Below, piece after piece: positions 19,773 through 28,494 of a stretch of 64,000 nucleotides of DNA. Made by a program: the position numbers and the translations under genes. Every line of letters begins with the position of its first letter. Within the stretch, counting starts at the first letter, position 1. The notes under the pieces are model-generated. The model worked only from the letters and a program-made list of their open reading frames with translations. It made no database searches and had not been told where the DNA came from. Source of the DNA: Lactobacillus sp. MRS-253-APC-2B (GTDB taxonomy: Bacteria; Bacillota; Bacilli; Lactobacillales; Lactobacillaceae); assembly GCF_012843675.1 (NCBI RefSeq), contig NZ_JABAFO010000005.1:1-64000 (forward strand), written 5' to 3'.

Positions 19773-20483
19773 TTAAGCCGATTCGCCAAGATAGGCTCGT
19801 TTAACCTTTGGATCATTCAAAAGCGTCTGTCCGCTGCCGCTCAGCTGAATTTCTCCCGAGGCAATCACGTAGCCTCGATCAGCAATCGAAAGAGCCTGAT
19901 GCGCGTTCTGCTCGATCAAAAGAATCGTGGTCCCTTGCGCGTTGATTTTTTGAATGATGTCGAAAACTTTCTGAATATAAATCGGTGCCAATCCCATGGA
20001 TGGTTCATCCAAAAGCAGCAGCTCTGGGTTAGCCATCATTGCTCGCGCCATTACCAACATCTGCTGCTCACCACCGGAAAGGGTCGCCGCGTCTTGGTGC
20101 TGGCGCTCTTTTAAAATCGGAAACATTTCAAAGATTTCCTGCAGGTGTTGATCAATCTGGTCGCGATTCTTTTGCAGATATGAACCCAACTGCAGATTCT
20201 CCATCACGGTCATGGCTGGAAAGACGTGCCGCCCTTCTGGAACCTGAGAGATTCCCGCGGCCACGATTTGCGGCGCCTTTTTTCCAATCAGTGATTCATT
20301 TTGATATTCAATGGAGCCCGACTGCGGCTTAACAATTCCCGAAATCGTCTTAAGAATCGTTGATTTACCCGCGCCATTCGCTCCAATTAAGGTCACGATC
20401 TCACCTTTTTTAACTTCAAAATCAACGTGACGGACCGCTTGAATCGCACCATAGCTGATACTTAAGTCCTTAACCTGCAGCAT
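19773..20483 (-). CDS. livF: Branched-chain amino acid ABC transporter ATPase LivF
   Basis: The 236-residue ATPase is the second of the two in a LIV-type importer. Walker A is GANGAGKST (about residues 35-43), the signature is LSGGEQQMLVMARAMM near residue 135 and Walker B is LLLLDEPSMGLAP. ATG 20483 is preferred because GGGAGG lies 8 bases upstream; an in-frame ATG two codons earlier is too close to it. It overlaps livG by 14 bases and is the last gene of livJ-H-M-G-F. Confidence 0.92.
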   Translation of the reverse strand: MLQVKDLSISYGAIQAVRHVDFEVKKGEIVTLIGANGAGKSTILKTISGIVKPQSGSIEYQNESLIGKKAPQIVAAGISQVPEGRHVFPAMTVMENLQLGSYLQKNRDQIDQHLQEIFEMFPILKERQHQDAATLSGGEQQMLVMARAMMANPELLLLDEPSMGLAPIYIQKVFDIIQKINAQGTTILLIEQNAHQALSIADRGYVIASGEIQLSGSGQTLLNDPKVKRAYLGESA

Positions 20484-21264
20484 TGGCATCACCTCCCAAA
20501 TATGCTTTGACAACGGCTGGATTCTGACTCACTTCTTTTGGCGTGCCACTGGCCAAAACCTCGCCTTGATCTAAAACATAAATCCGTTCAGCCAGGCTCA
20601 TCACCAATGACATATCATGTTCGATTAAAAGAACGGCCAGATTGTTCTCATCACGCAGCTGCCGAATCATCGTTGTCAGCTCCGCAGTTTCTTCAGGGTT
20701 CATCCCCGCGGCCGGCTCATCCAAAAAGATAATCTTCGGCTTGGTTGCCAAGGCCCGCACGATTTCAACGCGTCGCTGCATCCCGTATGGCAGCTTGTTG
20801 GCTGGACTGTCAGCAACCGCCGTCAAATGATAGCGGTCAATCAGCTTCTGAGCCGCGTCATTCATCTCGCGTTCAGTGCGGTAGTAGTGCGGCGTTCGAA
20901 TAATCGTACCCCAAAAACTTTCCTTAAACTGATTGTTCAGCGCCGCCATGATGTTTTCCCGCACCGTCATGTCGCCAAACAGCCGAATGTTTTGAAACGT
21001 CCGTGAGATACCATGCTGCGCAACACTGGTAGCACCCTTGCCGCTGACCTTATAGAAGCGACCATCATGACGGATGGCAATCGTGCCGCTGGTGGCTGGC
21101 AAAAGACCGCTCAACATGTTGAACAAAGTCGTCTTGCCAGCACCATTGGGACCGATTAAAGCGACCAACTCATTATCATAGATCGTCATCGAAACGTCAT
21201 TGACCGCTGTCAGTCCACCAAACTGCCGCGTAACGTTGCGAACGGTTAATAATTTCTCTGCCAT
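20470..21264 (-). CDS. livG: Branched-chain amino acid ABC transporter ATPase LivG
   Basis: This 264-residue ATPase pairs with LivF. Walker A GPNGAGKTTLFN (about residues 37-48), the long LivG-type insertion before the signature, the signature-like LPYGMQRRVEIVRALA near residue 158 and Walker B KIIFLDEPAAGMNP are visible. The C-terminal GTPKEVSQNPAVVKAYLG is characteristic of LivG. AGGAG precedes ATG 21264, 12 bases after livM. Confidence 0.93.
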   Translation of the reverse strand: MAEKLLTVRNVTRQFGGLTAVNDVSMTIYDNELVALIGPNGAGKTTLFNMLSGLLPATSGTIAIRHDGRFYKVSGKGATSVAQHGISRTFQNIRLFGDMTVRENIMAALNNQFKESFWGTIIRTPHYYRTEREMNDAAQKLIDRYHLTAVADSPANKLPYGMQRRVEIVRALATKPKIIFLDEPAAGMNPEETAELTTMIRQLRDENNLAVLLIEHDMSLVMSLAERIYVLDQGEVLASGTPKEVSQNPAVVKAYLGGDANAAG

Positions 21265-21276
21265 AGTTGCTCCTTT

Positions 21277-22242
21277 CTATGATTCAGCGGCAGCCTGCTT
21301 TTTGGCCGTACGTTTCGCCAGCCATTTGCCAATTGAAAACTCGCGCCGGCCCATCAAACCACTTGGCTTAGCAATCATAATGACAATCAGCATGACCGCG
21401 TAGATAACCATCCGCAGCGAGCCGAAGTTTTGCAGAACCGTGTCGATTGCGCCTAAGACGACGGCAGCAATTACGGATCCAGTAATGCTGCCAATGCCGC
21501 CTAAAACCACGATAATCAGAATCGAAACCGACTCCATGATGTTGAAGTTGCTTGGGGCAATACTCTGCAAGTAGGAAGCATAGAGTGAGCCGCCTACAGC
21601 TGCCAGTGACGCGCCCATTACAAAGGCCATTAATTTGTACTTAGTTGCGTTGATGCCCATGGCCGTGGCCGCCAGCTCGTCATTGCGAACAGCGCGAATC
21701 GCCCGGCCCGTCTTGCTGTGAACAAAATTGGCAACGATAATAATCGTCAGACACATCATAATGTAAACGAGCGGCCAAGTGGCAAGCTGGGGAATGTTAA
21801 AGAGCCCAGCCGGTCCATTGGTGATCTTTAAGTTATTAGCAGTCAGCCGAATGATTTCAGCCGCTCCCATCGTTGCAATCGCTAAATAGTCACCTTTAAG
21901 CCGCAAGGTTGGAACCCCAACGATCAGAGCAATCACAATCGTAATCACAATGCCGGTAATCATGGAAAAGATCAGTCCTGCAAATGTTGATTCAGTTTGC
22001 GTCATAATTCCCGTTGCATAGGCGCCAATTGCCATAAAGCCGGCATGACCCAGCGAAAACTGACCAGAAAAGCCCACGATCAGGTTCAGACTGACGGCCA
22101 GGATGATGTTGATGCCCATCATGACCAACATGTTCTCGATAAACGTATCAACCACGCCAGTCATTTCACCAGCATAGATAATGCCATATCCGGCTGCCAT
22201 GCAGACGAACCAGATGGCAATGGTCTGCCAACGTATTTTCAT
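21277..22242 (-). CDS. livM: Branched-chain amino acid ABC transporter permease LivM
   Basis: The 321-residue permease has about ten hydrophobic segments and belongs to the LivM half of LIV/HAAT importers. The family motif SLNLIVGFSGQFSLGHAGFMAIGAYATG-like sequence lies near residues 51-78. The EAA-like cytoplasmic loop AVRNDELAATAMGIN (about residues 184-198) would contact the ATPases. GGGAGG precedes ATG 22242, and the gene lies 12 bases downstream of livH. Confidence 0.92.
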   Translation of the reverse strand: MKIRWQTIAIWFVCMAAGYGIIYAGEMTGVVDTFIENMLVMMGINIILAVSLNLIVGFSGQFSLGHAGFMAIGAYATGIMTQTESTFAGLIFSMITGIVITIVIALIVGVPTLRLKGDYLAIATMGAAEIIRLTANNLKITNGPAGLFNIPQLATWPLVYIMMCLTIIIVANFVHSKTGRAIRAVRNDELAATAMGINATKYKLMAFVMGASLAAVGGSLYASYLQSIAPSNFNIMESVSILIIVVLGGIGSITGSVIAAVVLGAIDTVLQNFGSLRMVIYAVMLIVIMIAKPSGLMGRREFSIGKWLAKRTAKKQAAAES

Positions 22243-22254
22243 CTTCGCGCCTCC

Positions 22255-23133
22255 CTAAACCTTTTCTGGCTGCTTGTTGCCAAACAGACCTGCTGGCAAG
22301 AACAGCAACACGATAATTAAAACAACATAGACGGCTGCATCCTTGAAAGCTGAGAAGCCAATCGCCTGCATCAGTGATTCCAGACAGCCAATAATCACGG
22401 CCCCGACTGCCGCCCCTGGAATGGAGCCGACACCGCCAACGACTGCGGCGACAAAGGCTTTGATCCCTGGCGTCAGCCCCATCGTTGGTTCAATCGAGTT
22501 GTAGTACAGACCAATCAAAACGCCGGCCGCGCCAGCCATAGCCGAGCCAATTGCAAAGACAAATGAAATCGTACCGTTGATATTGATCCCCATCAGTTCA
22601 GCTGCCACGGGATCAGCCGCGGCCGCCCGCATTGCCCGTCCCATCTTGGTTTTCTTAACGATCAACTGCAAAATAATCATCAAAATAATCGTGGTTGCAA
22701 AGATCAACAACTGGATATTGGTTACCCGAATGCCGAACCATTCATAGTTAACCTGTTTGATCACCTGGGGAAAGTCACGAGTGTCGCCAGAGAACAGGAC
22801 CGACATGCCGTTTTCCAAAAAGTAAGACACCCCAATCGCCGTAATCAAAACGGCAATCCGTGATGAATGACGCAGCGGCCGATATGCGACAAACTCGATC
22901 AGCATGCCCACCAGAGCGCAGAAGATCATTGAGCCGAACAGCGCCATGATAAAGTTGAAATGCCAAACGTTGATCGTATAGTAGCCGAAGAACGCCCCCA
23001 GCATATAGACGTCACCATGCGCGAAGTGAATAATCTTGATAATCCCATAGATCATCGTATATCCCAAAGCCAACAGCGCGTAGATGCTGCCGAGCGAGAG
23101 ACCGTTGATCAGTTGCTGCATAAAGATTTGCAC
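22255..23133 (-). CDS. livH: Branched-chain amino acid ABC transporter permease LivH
   Basis: The 292-residue membrane permease is of the LivH type, starting with the typical GLSLGSIYALLALGYTMIYGIIKIIHFAHGD region (about residues 10-40). The ATPase-contacting loop MRAAAADPVAAELMGIN lies near residues 168-184. The start is a GTG at 23133 with GGGGG about 9 bases upstream; an ATG four codons further in is a weaker alternative. It follows livJ by 22 bases. Confidence 0.92.
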   Translation of the reverse strand: MQIFMQQLINGLSLGSIYALLALGYTMIYGIIKIIHFAHGDVYMLGAFFGYYTINVWHFNFIMALFGSMIFCALVGMLIEFVAYRPLRHSSRIAVLITAIGVSYFLENGMSVLFSGDTRDFPQVIKQVNYEWFGIRVTNIQLLIFATTIILMIILQLIVKKTKMGRAMRAAAADPVAAELMGININGTISFVFAIGSAMAGAAGVLIGLYYNSIEPTMGLTPGIKAFVAAVVGGVGSIPGAAVGAVIIGCLESLMQAIGFSAFKDAAVYVVLIIVLLFLPAGLFGNKQPEKV

Positions 23134-23155
23134 GGTTGGTGCCCCCTTTCTTTAA

Positions 23156-24346
23156 TTACTTAACAGTGTAGCCGGCGACAACCTTGCCATTGGTCATTTG
23201 TTCAACCGACATCTTCATTTGTGGGTCGTGGTGCTTGTTAACTGAAATCGTACCAGTAACTCCCTTCATGTTCTTAGTCTTAGCCAAGGCTTCCGTAATC
23301 TTGTTGGAATTGGTTGAGTTGGCCTTCTTGATGGCATTGGCAACCATCATCGTCGCGTCGTAGCCCAATGCAGAGTAGGTTGGTGCGGTTTGACCGTACT
23401 TAGCCTTGTATTCCTTCATAAACTTACGAGCTTCGGCATTGTTCTTAGCAGTAATCGTGGAGAATGGCGTCGTGTAGTAAACGTTGGTTGCGTTTGAAGC
23501 ACCGGCAATCTTGGCAAGCTTTGGATCTGCCATTCCACCAGAACCAATGATTGGGGCATTAATTCCGGCTTCACGAGCCTGCTTAATAATTACACCGACT
23601 TCAGAGTAGTAGCCCGGAACGTAGATGGCATCGATCTTCTTGTTCTTGATAGCCGTGATCAAAGAGCTAAAGTCCTTGTCGCCTTCTTGGAAATACTGCG
23701 TTGAAACGATCGTACCCTTAAAGTTCTTCTTAAATGCTTTGGCAAGTCCCGTCCCGTAGTCACTGGAGTTATCAGCCAAGATAGCTACGCGCTTAGCCTT
23801 CAGATGCGTGTTGGCGAAGTTGGCAGCCACTTGACCTTGGTAGTTGTTTTGTGCCTGGGCCCGGAAGACGTACTTTTGAACGCCACCCTTCTTAGTCCGC
23901 GTAAAGCTAGGATCAGCCGCGGTTGGTGAAACCAGTGGCACCTGCGCCTTAGTCTGGTTTGGAATAGCTGCCGTAGCCGCGTTGGTCGTTGCGGGGCCGA
24001 CCGTAGCAACAACCTTGTCCTTGGTGGTTAATTGTGAAGCAACCGAAGCCGCCGTTGAAGTTGAGGTCTTGTTGTCGCGCGTGATGATCTTGATCTTCAT
24101 CTTCTTGCCGTTAATCTTAATACCGCCGTTTTTGTTGATGTCGTGAACGGCAAGCTTGATCCCGTTTTCTTCTTGTTGACCATAGCCAGCGGCCGCGCCA
24201 GACAGTTCCATGTTGACCCCAACCTTAATCGTATTGCCTGAAGCTGAGTTGCCTTTTTGCGAACCAGTTGCGGAACATCCTGCTGCCATCATGGTCATGG
24301 CTGCCATCATTATGGCAATCCCCGTTTTCTTATTTTTAATCTTCAT
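23156..24346 (-). CDS. livJ: Branched-chain amino acid ABC transporter substrate-binding lipoprotein
   Basis: This 396-residue extracytoplasmic binding protein begins with a basic n-region, a hydrophobic stretch and the lipobox MAAGC (Cys24), so it is a membrane-anchored lipoprotein. The mature part is a Leu/Ile/Val-binding fold (periplasmic-binding protein class I), with VGVNMELSGAAAGYGQ-like sequence at its start and VGPATTNAATAAIP (about residues 116-129). It is the first structural gene of the operon; GGGGAG precedes ATG 24346. Specificity for branched-chain amino acids is supported by the Leu-rich leader peptide upstream. Confidence 0.92.
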   Translation of the reverse strand: MKIKNKKTGIAIMMAAMTMMAAGCSATGSQKGNSASGNTIKVGVNMELSGAAAGYGQQEENGIKLAVHDINKNGGIKINGKKMKIKIITRDNKTSTSTAASVASQLTTKDKVVATVGPATTNAATAAIPNQTKAQVPLVSPTAADPSFTRTKKGGVQKYVFRAQAQNNYQGQVAANFANTHLKAKRVAILADNSSDYGTGLAKAFKKNFKGTIVSTQYFQEGDKDFSSLITAIKNKKIDAIYVPGYYSEVGVIIKQAREAGINAPIIGSGGMADPKLAKIAGASNATNVYYTTPFSTITAKNNAEARKFMKEYKAKYGQTAPTYSALGYDATMMVANAIKKANSTNSNKITEALAKTKNMKGVTGTISVNKHHDPQMKMSVEQMTNGKVVAGYTVK

Positions 24347-24421
24347 AAGCCTGACTCCCCTTGTTTAATTTTTCTCATCATTCAATCAATCAAATATTTT
24401 GCTGACTGCATTTGATCAAAG

Positions 24422-24457
24422 AAAAAAGCCCTCATCCGCAATGGAATGAGGGCTTTT
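24422..24457 (-). terminator. Attenuator terminator of the liv operon
   Basis: On the minus strand the arms GCCCTCAT (24446-24453) and ATGAGGGC (24428-24435) form a strong hairpin followed by six T residues, about 75 bp before livJ. The 5' arm can pair instead with an identical ATGAGGGC at 24476-24483, which would form an antiterminator. That segment can in turn pair with GCCCT at 24497-24501, or with GCCCT at 24564-24568 inside the Leu codons of the leader peptide. Confidence 0.8.
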
Positions 24458-24529
24458 CTCAACCGGTATCGATCGGCCCTCATGCCAACAGAAAGAAGGG
24501 CTCAATCGCTGATCAGCAAAAATGCTTAA

Positions 24530-24619
24530 TCACGCAACCGGGTCCTTGACCTGCAGTAGCAGTAGGGCGTTCAATTGAAGAGCCATGTTGTTGAATTGTA
24601 CGAATAATTGCTTTTTCAT
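24530..24619 (-). CDS. Leucine-rich leader peptide of the liv operon
   Basis: A 29-codon frame begins MKKQLFVQF and contains ALLLLQV near its end, with four consecutive Leu codons (CTA CTG CTA CTG) at residues 19-22. AAGGAG lies 9 bases upstream of this ATG. It lies between the promoter and a terminator that has an alternative pairing. This is the arrangement of amino acid attenuators such as leuL: a ribosome stalled for lack of Leu-tRNA would cover the GCCCT at 24564-24568 and let the antiterminator form. An overlapping frame from an ATG five bases upstream (37 codons) has only 2 bases between it and the AGGAG and no Leu run, so I consider it less likely. Confidence 0.75.
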   Translation of the reverse strand: MKKQLFVQFNNMALQLNALLLLQVKDPVA

Positions 24620-24666
24620 GATCCATGGCTCCTTTCTTTTGCCGTAGTAAATATTTGATGTGTCTT

Positions 24667-24695
24667 AGTCTACGAGTTGATCATTAGAAAGTCAA
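24667..24695 (-). promoter_or_regulatory. liv operon promoter
   Basis: On the minus strand: -35 TTGACT (24690-24695), a 17-base spacer, -10 TAGACT (24667-24672). Transcription would start about 40 bases before the leader peptide. The stretch 24700-24895 behind it shows nothing recognisable. Confidence 0.6.
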
Positions 24696-24897
24696 CACGT
24701 TTTTTAATTCGTTTTTAATTTTGTCTTAATCAACAATTTAAAACGATTGCTTTTGAATGAGAATGACAATCCACAACTATCTCGCATTGCCCAACGCCGC
24801 CCTTCTCATATTGCCCACAATTTGCATAGATACGGATAATTTGCTCAAACAGCCGTAGTCGCTTGAGCAGTGATCATCTAATTACCAATTGGATAAT

Positions 24898-24935
24898 TAA
24901 AAACCAGCACCGATTTCCATCAATCCTGGTCTTTA
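24898..24935 (-). terminator. Terminator of the AI-2E family gene
   Basis: GACCAG and CTGGTTTTTA arms with a loop of about 22 bases directly follow the stop codon on the minus strand. Confidence 0.55.
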
Positions 24936-24938
24936 AAG

Positions 24939-25967
24939 CTATTCACTTTGTTTTTTGTCACCAATTGACTTTACGCCCATAATATCAAGCAGGAAAGTAA
25001 AGATCGGCACGCCAACGATCAAGCCCCAGGTACCAAACAGCTTTTCACTGACCATCAGCACTACGAACGTATAAAAGATCGGCAGTTCCGTGCGACTGGA
25101 CATAAACTTGGGATTCAAGACGTACGACTCCAACGCATGAATTGCAATAATCATAATGATAATGTAGATCACATCGCGAATGCCGCCGACCGAATAACCA
25201 ACCATGCTCAGCGGAATCAGTGAAATGATCACCCCAGCAACCGGCACCAGACTGAAAACAAAGACCATCAAAGCCAACGCCAGAATCTGCGGCATATGCA
25301 TAAACATCAGACAGATCGTCGTCAGCGCCGTATTGCAGAGCGCGATGAAGAACTGGGCCTCTAAGACCACGCCGAACGTATTGACGAACTTCTTGCCAAA
25401 AAAGTAGATATCCTCAAACAGCCAGCTGAACAGCTCACTAGTCAAAAACAGTCGGCTGAACGAATACATCTGCCTGAGCTCAATCGTATAAAAGAAACTC
25501 AGAATAAAAGACATCAAGAACGTCACTGCCATCTTCGTCAAACTGGTCAAGGTCGAAAAGGCCAGGTTGATGCCATGCTTGATCTGAGCCGTTACGGTTT
25601 TGGCACTAATGTAGTGATTGAGCTGTTTGATCAGCCAAGAACCGTCCTGTGACTGATAGAATTTCAAGACTGAATTAACCATCTTGATAATCTGCGTAAT
25701 CAGCAGTGGCAGGTATTTGGTCACCGCAAAATAAACCGCCGCGATCAAAACGGCATAGGTTACCAAGACTACCAGCAACGAGGGCAGTTTGGGAAGCCAG
25801 CGCTGCACGAAACGAACCCAATGCACTACAATGTATGTAAAGATAAACGTCAGCAGGATCGCGCTCAGCATTCCCCGCACCAAATAGAGCACCCAGATCA
25901 ACAGCGCCAACACCGCAAACCGCCTTAATGGTACGTTATCGATGAATCGATGCCATGCATTGACCAT
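24939..25967 (-). CDS. AI-2E family transporter (TqsA/PerM-like)
   Basis: The 342-residue integral membrane protein has about seven to eight hydrophobic segments and the layout of the AI-2E exporter superfamily: an N-terminal pair, a central amphipathic region, and a C-terminal block. The C-terminal block includes LALMVFVFSLVPVAGVIISLIP (about residues 225-246) and a conserved ESYVLNPKFM segment near 283. Members export quorum signals or act as cation antiporters; the substrate here is unknown. ATG 25967 has AGGAGG 6 bases upstream. The gene is divergent from cfa. Confidence 0.8.
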   Translation of the reverse strand: MVNAWHRFIDNVPLRRFAVLALLIWVLYLVRGMLSAILLTFIFTYIVVHWVRFVQRWLPKLPSLLVVLVTYAVLIAAVYFAVTKYLPLLITQIIKMVNSVLKFYQSQDGSWLIKQLNHYISAKTVTAQIKHGINLAFSTLTSLTKMAVTFLMSFILSFFYTIELRQMYSFSRLFLTSELFSWLFEDIYFFGKKFVNTFGVVLEAQFFIALCNTALTTICLMFMHMPQILALALMVFVFSLVPVAGVIISLIPLSMVGYSVGGIRDVIYIIIMIIAIHALESYVLNPKFMSSRTELPIFYTFVVLMVSEKLFGTWGLIVGVPIFTFLLDIMGVKSIGDKKQSE

Positions 25968-26088
25968 CCAATCCCTCCTATTTTTAGACAATTTAGCCTA
26001 AGTATAGCATGCAATGATGCAAATTCCGCCTAATTTTACTGCCTGGTGTATAATAACCTGCATACGGATTGGAAAGAAGGAAAAGCAC

Positions 26089-27270
26089 ATGTTGGAAAAG
26101 ACATTTTATAAAGTCTTGCTGAGCCGCTCATTTACCATCCCAGTCAAAATCGTATTCTGGGATGGCTCCTCAGTCGTTTACGGCAATGGCGAGCCGCAAG
26201 CAACAATTCGGTTCAACGAGAAGATCCCAGTGCGCGACCTGACCAAAAACGCTTCAATCGCTTTAGGCGAGGCCTTCATGGATAAGAAAATCGAAATTGA
26301 CGGCAGCATTCAAAAAGTCATTGAATCGGCCTACGAAAGCAAAGACAGCTTTATGCGCAGCAGCAAGTTCCGCCATATGATGCCCAAACAGAGTCATGGT
26401 GAAAAGGAAAGCGCCAGTGACGTCCAAAGCCATTATGACGTCGGCAACGATTTTTATAAGCTGTGGCTGGATGACACGCTGACCTATTCATGTGCCTACT
26501 TTACCAATGGCAACCACGATGACCTGACAGCTGCTCAAATGGCCAAGGTGCACCACATCATCAACAAGCTCCATCCACAACCAGGCAAGACGCTGCTCGA
26601 CATCGGCTGCGGCTGGGGCACCTTGATGCTGACGGCCGCGCGCGAATACGGGCTGAAGGTTACCGGCGTTACGCTGAGCAAAGAACAGTATCGTCTGGTC
26701 CAAAATAAGATTGAAGAAGAGCACCTGCAGGACGTCGCCGAGGTCTTATTGATGGACTACCGCGAATTAGGCGATCGAAAATGGGACTATATTGTTTCCG
26801 TGGGAATGTTTGAACACGTCGGTAAAGAAAACCTGGGTCTATACTTTAAAGATATCGCTCGCTATTTGACCAATAATGGCGTGGCTCTGATTCACGGGAT
26901 TACGCGTCAACAAGGCGGCGCCTACAACGGTTGGATCAATAAGTACATCTTCCCTGGTGGTTATGTGCCGGGCTTGCAGGAAATGGTTGGCCACATCATT
27001 GAAAATAATCTGCAGATTGCCGACATTGAAATGCTGCGCCGCCACTATCAGCGAACGCTTGAAATCTGGGACATGAACTTCAATGCCCATCGCGCTCACA
27101 TTCAAGATATGATGGGCGAACGGTTTACACGCATGTGGGATCTGTACTTGCAGGCGTGCGCGGCCTCATTTGAATCGGGCAACATCGACGTCATGCAATT
27201 CTTGATTACCAAGGGTGCATCCGGCAAGAACCTGCCAATGACCCGCGATTACATGAGCAATCAGCAATAA
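26089..27270 (+). CDS. cfa: Cyclopropane-fatty-acyl-phospholipid synthase
   Basis: Cfa (393 residues) methylenates unsaturated acyl chains of membrane phospholipids with S-adenosylmethionine, hardening the membrane against acid and solvents. The SAM motif [16 protein letters not shown] lies at about residues 165-180, [10 protein letters not shown] follows near 190, and MFEHVG and the C-terminal block with NRYYQRTLE-like sequence ([15 protein letters not shown]) are present. ATG 26089 is preceded by AAGGA. A TATAAT at 26049-26054 is the likely -10, without a clear -35. It is one of the few plus-strand genes and stands alone. Confidence 0.94.
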   Translation: MLEKTFYKVLLSRSFTIPVKIVFWDGSSVVYGNGEPQATIRFNEKIPVRDLTKNASIALGEAFMDKKIEIDGSIQKVIESAYESKDSFMRSSKFRHMMPKQSHGEKESASDVQSHYDVGNDFYKLWLDDTLTYSCAYFTNGNHDDLTAAQMAKVHHIINKLHPQPGKTLLDIGCGWGTLMLTAAREYGLKVTGVTLSKEQYRLVQNKIEEEHLQDVAEVLLMDYRELGDRKWDYIVSVGMFEHVGKENLGLYFKDIARYLTNNGVALIHGITRQQGGAYNGWINKYIFPGGYVPGLQEMVGHIIENNLQIADIEMLRRHYQRTLEIWDMNFNAHRAHIQDMMGERFTRMWDLYLQACAASFESGNIDVMQFLITKGASGKNLPMTRDYMSNQQ

Positions 27271-27273
27271 ATA

Positions 27274-27312
27274 AAAAGATCCGTCACGTTTTCAGTATGG
27301 CGGATCTTTTTA
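27274..27312 (+). terminator. Terminator of cfa, probably bidirectional
   Basis: AAAAAGATCCG and CGGATCTTTTT arms follow the cfa stop within a few bases. A/T runs on both sides let it also serve the converging minus-strand hydrolase gene. Confidence 0.85.
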
Positions 27313-27371
27313 TTTTGAAGATAAAGCTAGCGATAAATCTAATGTCAATGCTAGTCGCAATGGCCACCAAG

Positions 27372-27920
27372 TCAGGCAACGCCGGCAACGCGTTTTAGCT
27401 CCGTCAATGCTAGCGGAAATTCCGTAAAGCCATCACTGGTTAAGAAATGCCCACCATCTGGACGTACGATCAATTTGGCACCCAATCGATTGGCCATGGC
27501 TACACCAAACTGATATGGCGCAATGGGATCGTTTTGCGCTGTGATCACGGTCGCACGGCTGATCTTGGGCCGCACTTGGCGATAGTCAACCCCGCCCTGC
27601 ATGAATTCATCTAAACCCGCGTAGTCTGGCAGCGGCTGATCAAACGCCCCTACCAAAAGCAGGCCCACGTTCTTAACGTTATGCCGCGCCAGCCAGCGTA
27701 CTGCCGTTATGCAGCCCAGACTATGCGCTACCAGCGTAATGCCATCTTCAGCTTTGATTTGATCATCAACCGCTTGATTCCACGCTGCCGGTTGCGGGGC
27801 AAACGGATCGGGCAGCCAGAGTCGATCCAGCTCAATTTCCGGTCGTGCCGCTTTTTCTAGCCATGGGAACCAGTCATCATCGCGGGTGGAGGTCCCATGA
27901 ATCAAATATGCTTTTTTCAT
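27372..27920 (-). CDS. RBBP9/YdeN-type serine hydrolase
   Basis: The 182-residue protein is a small alpha/beta hydrolase of the RBBP9/YdeN group. It shows the N-terminal KAYLIHGTSTRDDDWFPWL, the nucleophile elbow VAHSLGC (Ser near residue 66), an Asp in TAQNDPIAPY and a catalytic His in DGGHFLTSDGF. ATG 27920 is preceded by GGGGAG at 7 bases. The physiological substrate is unknown. It converges with cfa and has no operon partner. Confidence 0.85.
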   Translation of the reverse strand: MKKAYLIHGTSTRDDDWFPWLEKAARPEIELDRLWLPDPFAPQPAAWNQAVDDQIKAEDGITLVAHSLGCITAVRWLARHNVKNVGLLLVGAFDQPLPDYAGLDEFMQGGVDYRQVRPKISRATVITAQNDPIAPYQFGVAMANRLGAKLIVRPDGGHFLTSDGFTEFPLALTELKRVAGVA

Positions 27921-27985
27921 CAAATTGCTCCCCTCGTTTTATCAATACTTGGCTTAATTATAAGATGAATCGCCCCAGCTAGCTT

Positions 27986-28097
27986 AACGCAAAATGAAAA
28001 AGCGCCATTTTCAGCCGGCGCGGACAGTTCCGACGCAAGGCAGCCCATGATGATTGGCCTCAGAACCCAGCCATCATACGCTTGAAAATGACGCTTC
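27986..28097 (-). repeat. Long inverted repeat with a structured apex after azlD
   Basis: Arms of about 16 bases (TGAAGCGTCATTTTCA against TGAAAATGGCGCTTTTTCA on the minus strand) enclose about 75 bases. The enclosed part contains a second hairpin built on ATGATGG and CCAATCATCAT. It ends in a short T-rich run, so it may be the azlCD terminator with an elaborate loop, a small RNA, or a miniature mobile repeat. Confidence 0.5.
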
Positions 28098-28114
28098 AAT
28101 TATTTGCAAATATT

Positions 28115-28492
28115 TTAAATCACCAAAGAAATCAGCCATACCGCGGCCAACCCGCCGATTACCGAAACGGCCATGGATCGCGTAAAGTAGGCCACGATCA
28201 TTACGATAACGGCTGCCAGGATCTGACTGACATGACCAAATGGCACAAAGGTGTAGGTCTTACTCATAAAGATCGACTTAACAACCAATGCCGTAAACAG
28301 ACTGACCGGCACGTACTTCATCCATTCGTTAAACCAGAGCGGAATCTTCCGGTTGGTAAAGAAACGCATTGGGAAGTAGCGCGGGATAAATGCCGCGAAG
28401 GCCGCGATCACGATGACGATCAAATGATAGGTCAGGTTGTGATGACTGGGCACCAATGATAGTACCGGCATACCAGTTAATAAATCACTCAT
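28115..28492 (-). CDS. azlD: AzlD-type branched-chain amino acid transport subunit
   Basis: AzlD (125 residues) has four hydrophobic segments and the conserved AAFIPRYFPMRFF motif near residues 34-46. With AzlC it forms a two-component exporter of branched-chain amino acids or analogues, as known for AzlCD and BrnFE. Its start lies 2 bases after the azlC stop, and GGAG is within the azlC end. A liv importer lies only 4 kb away. Confidence 0.88.
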   Translation of the reverse strand: MSDLLTGMPVLSLVPSHHNLTYHLIVIVIAAFAAFIPRYFPMRFFTNRKIPLWFNEWMKYVPVSLFTALVVKSIFMSKTYTFVPFGHVSQILAAVIVMIVAYFTRSMAVSVIGGLAAVWLISLVI

Positions 28493-28494
28493 GT

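Noticed and set aside
24506-24624. A 37-codon alternative leader frame in the liv leader (start MDHEKAII)
   Set aside because: Its ATG is only 2 bases from the AGGAG and it lacks the Leu run. The frame starting five bases later has 9-base spacing and fits an attenuator. Not excluded as a dual frame.
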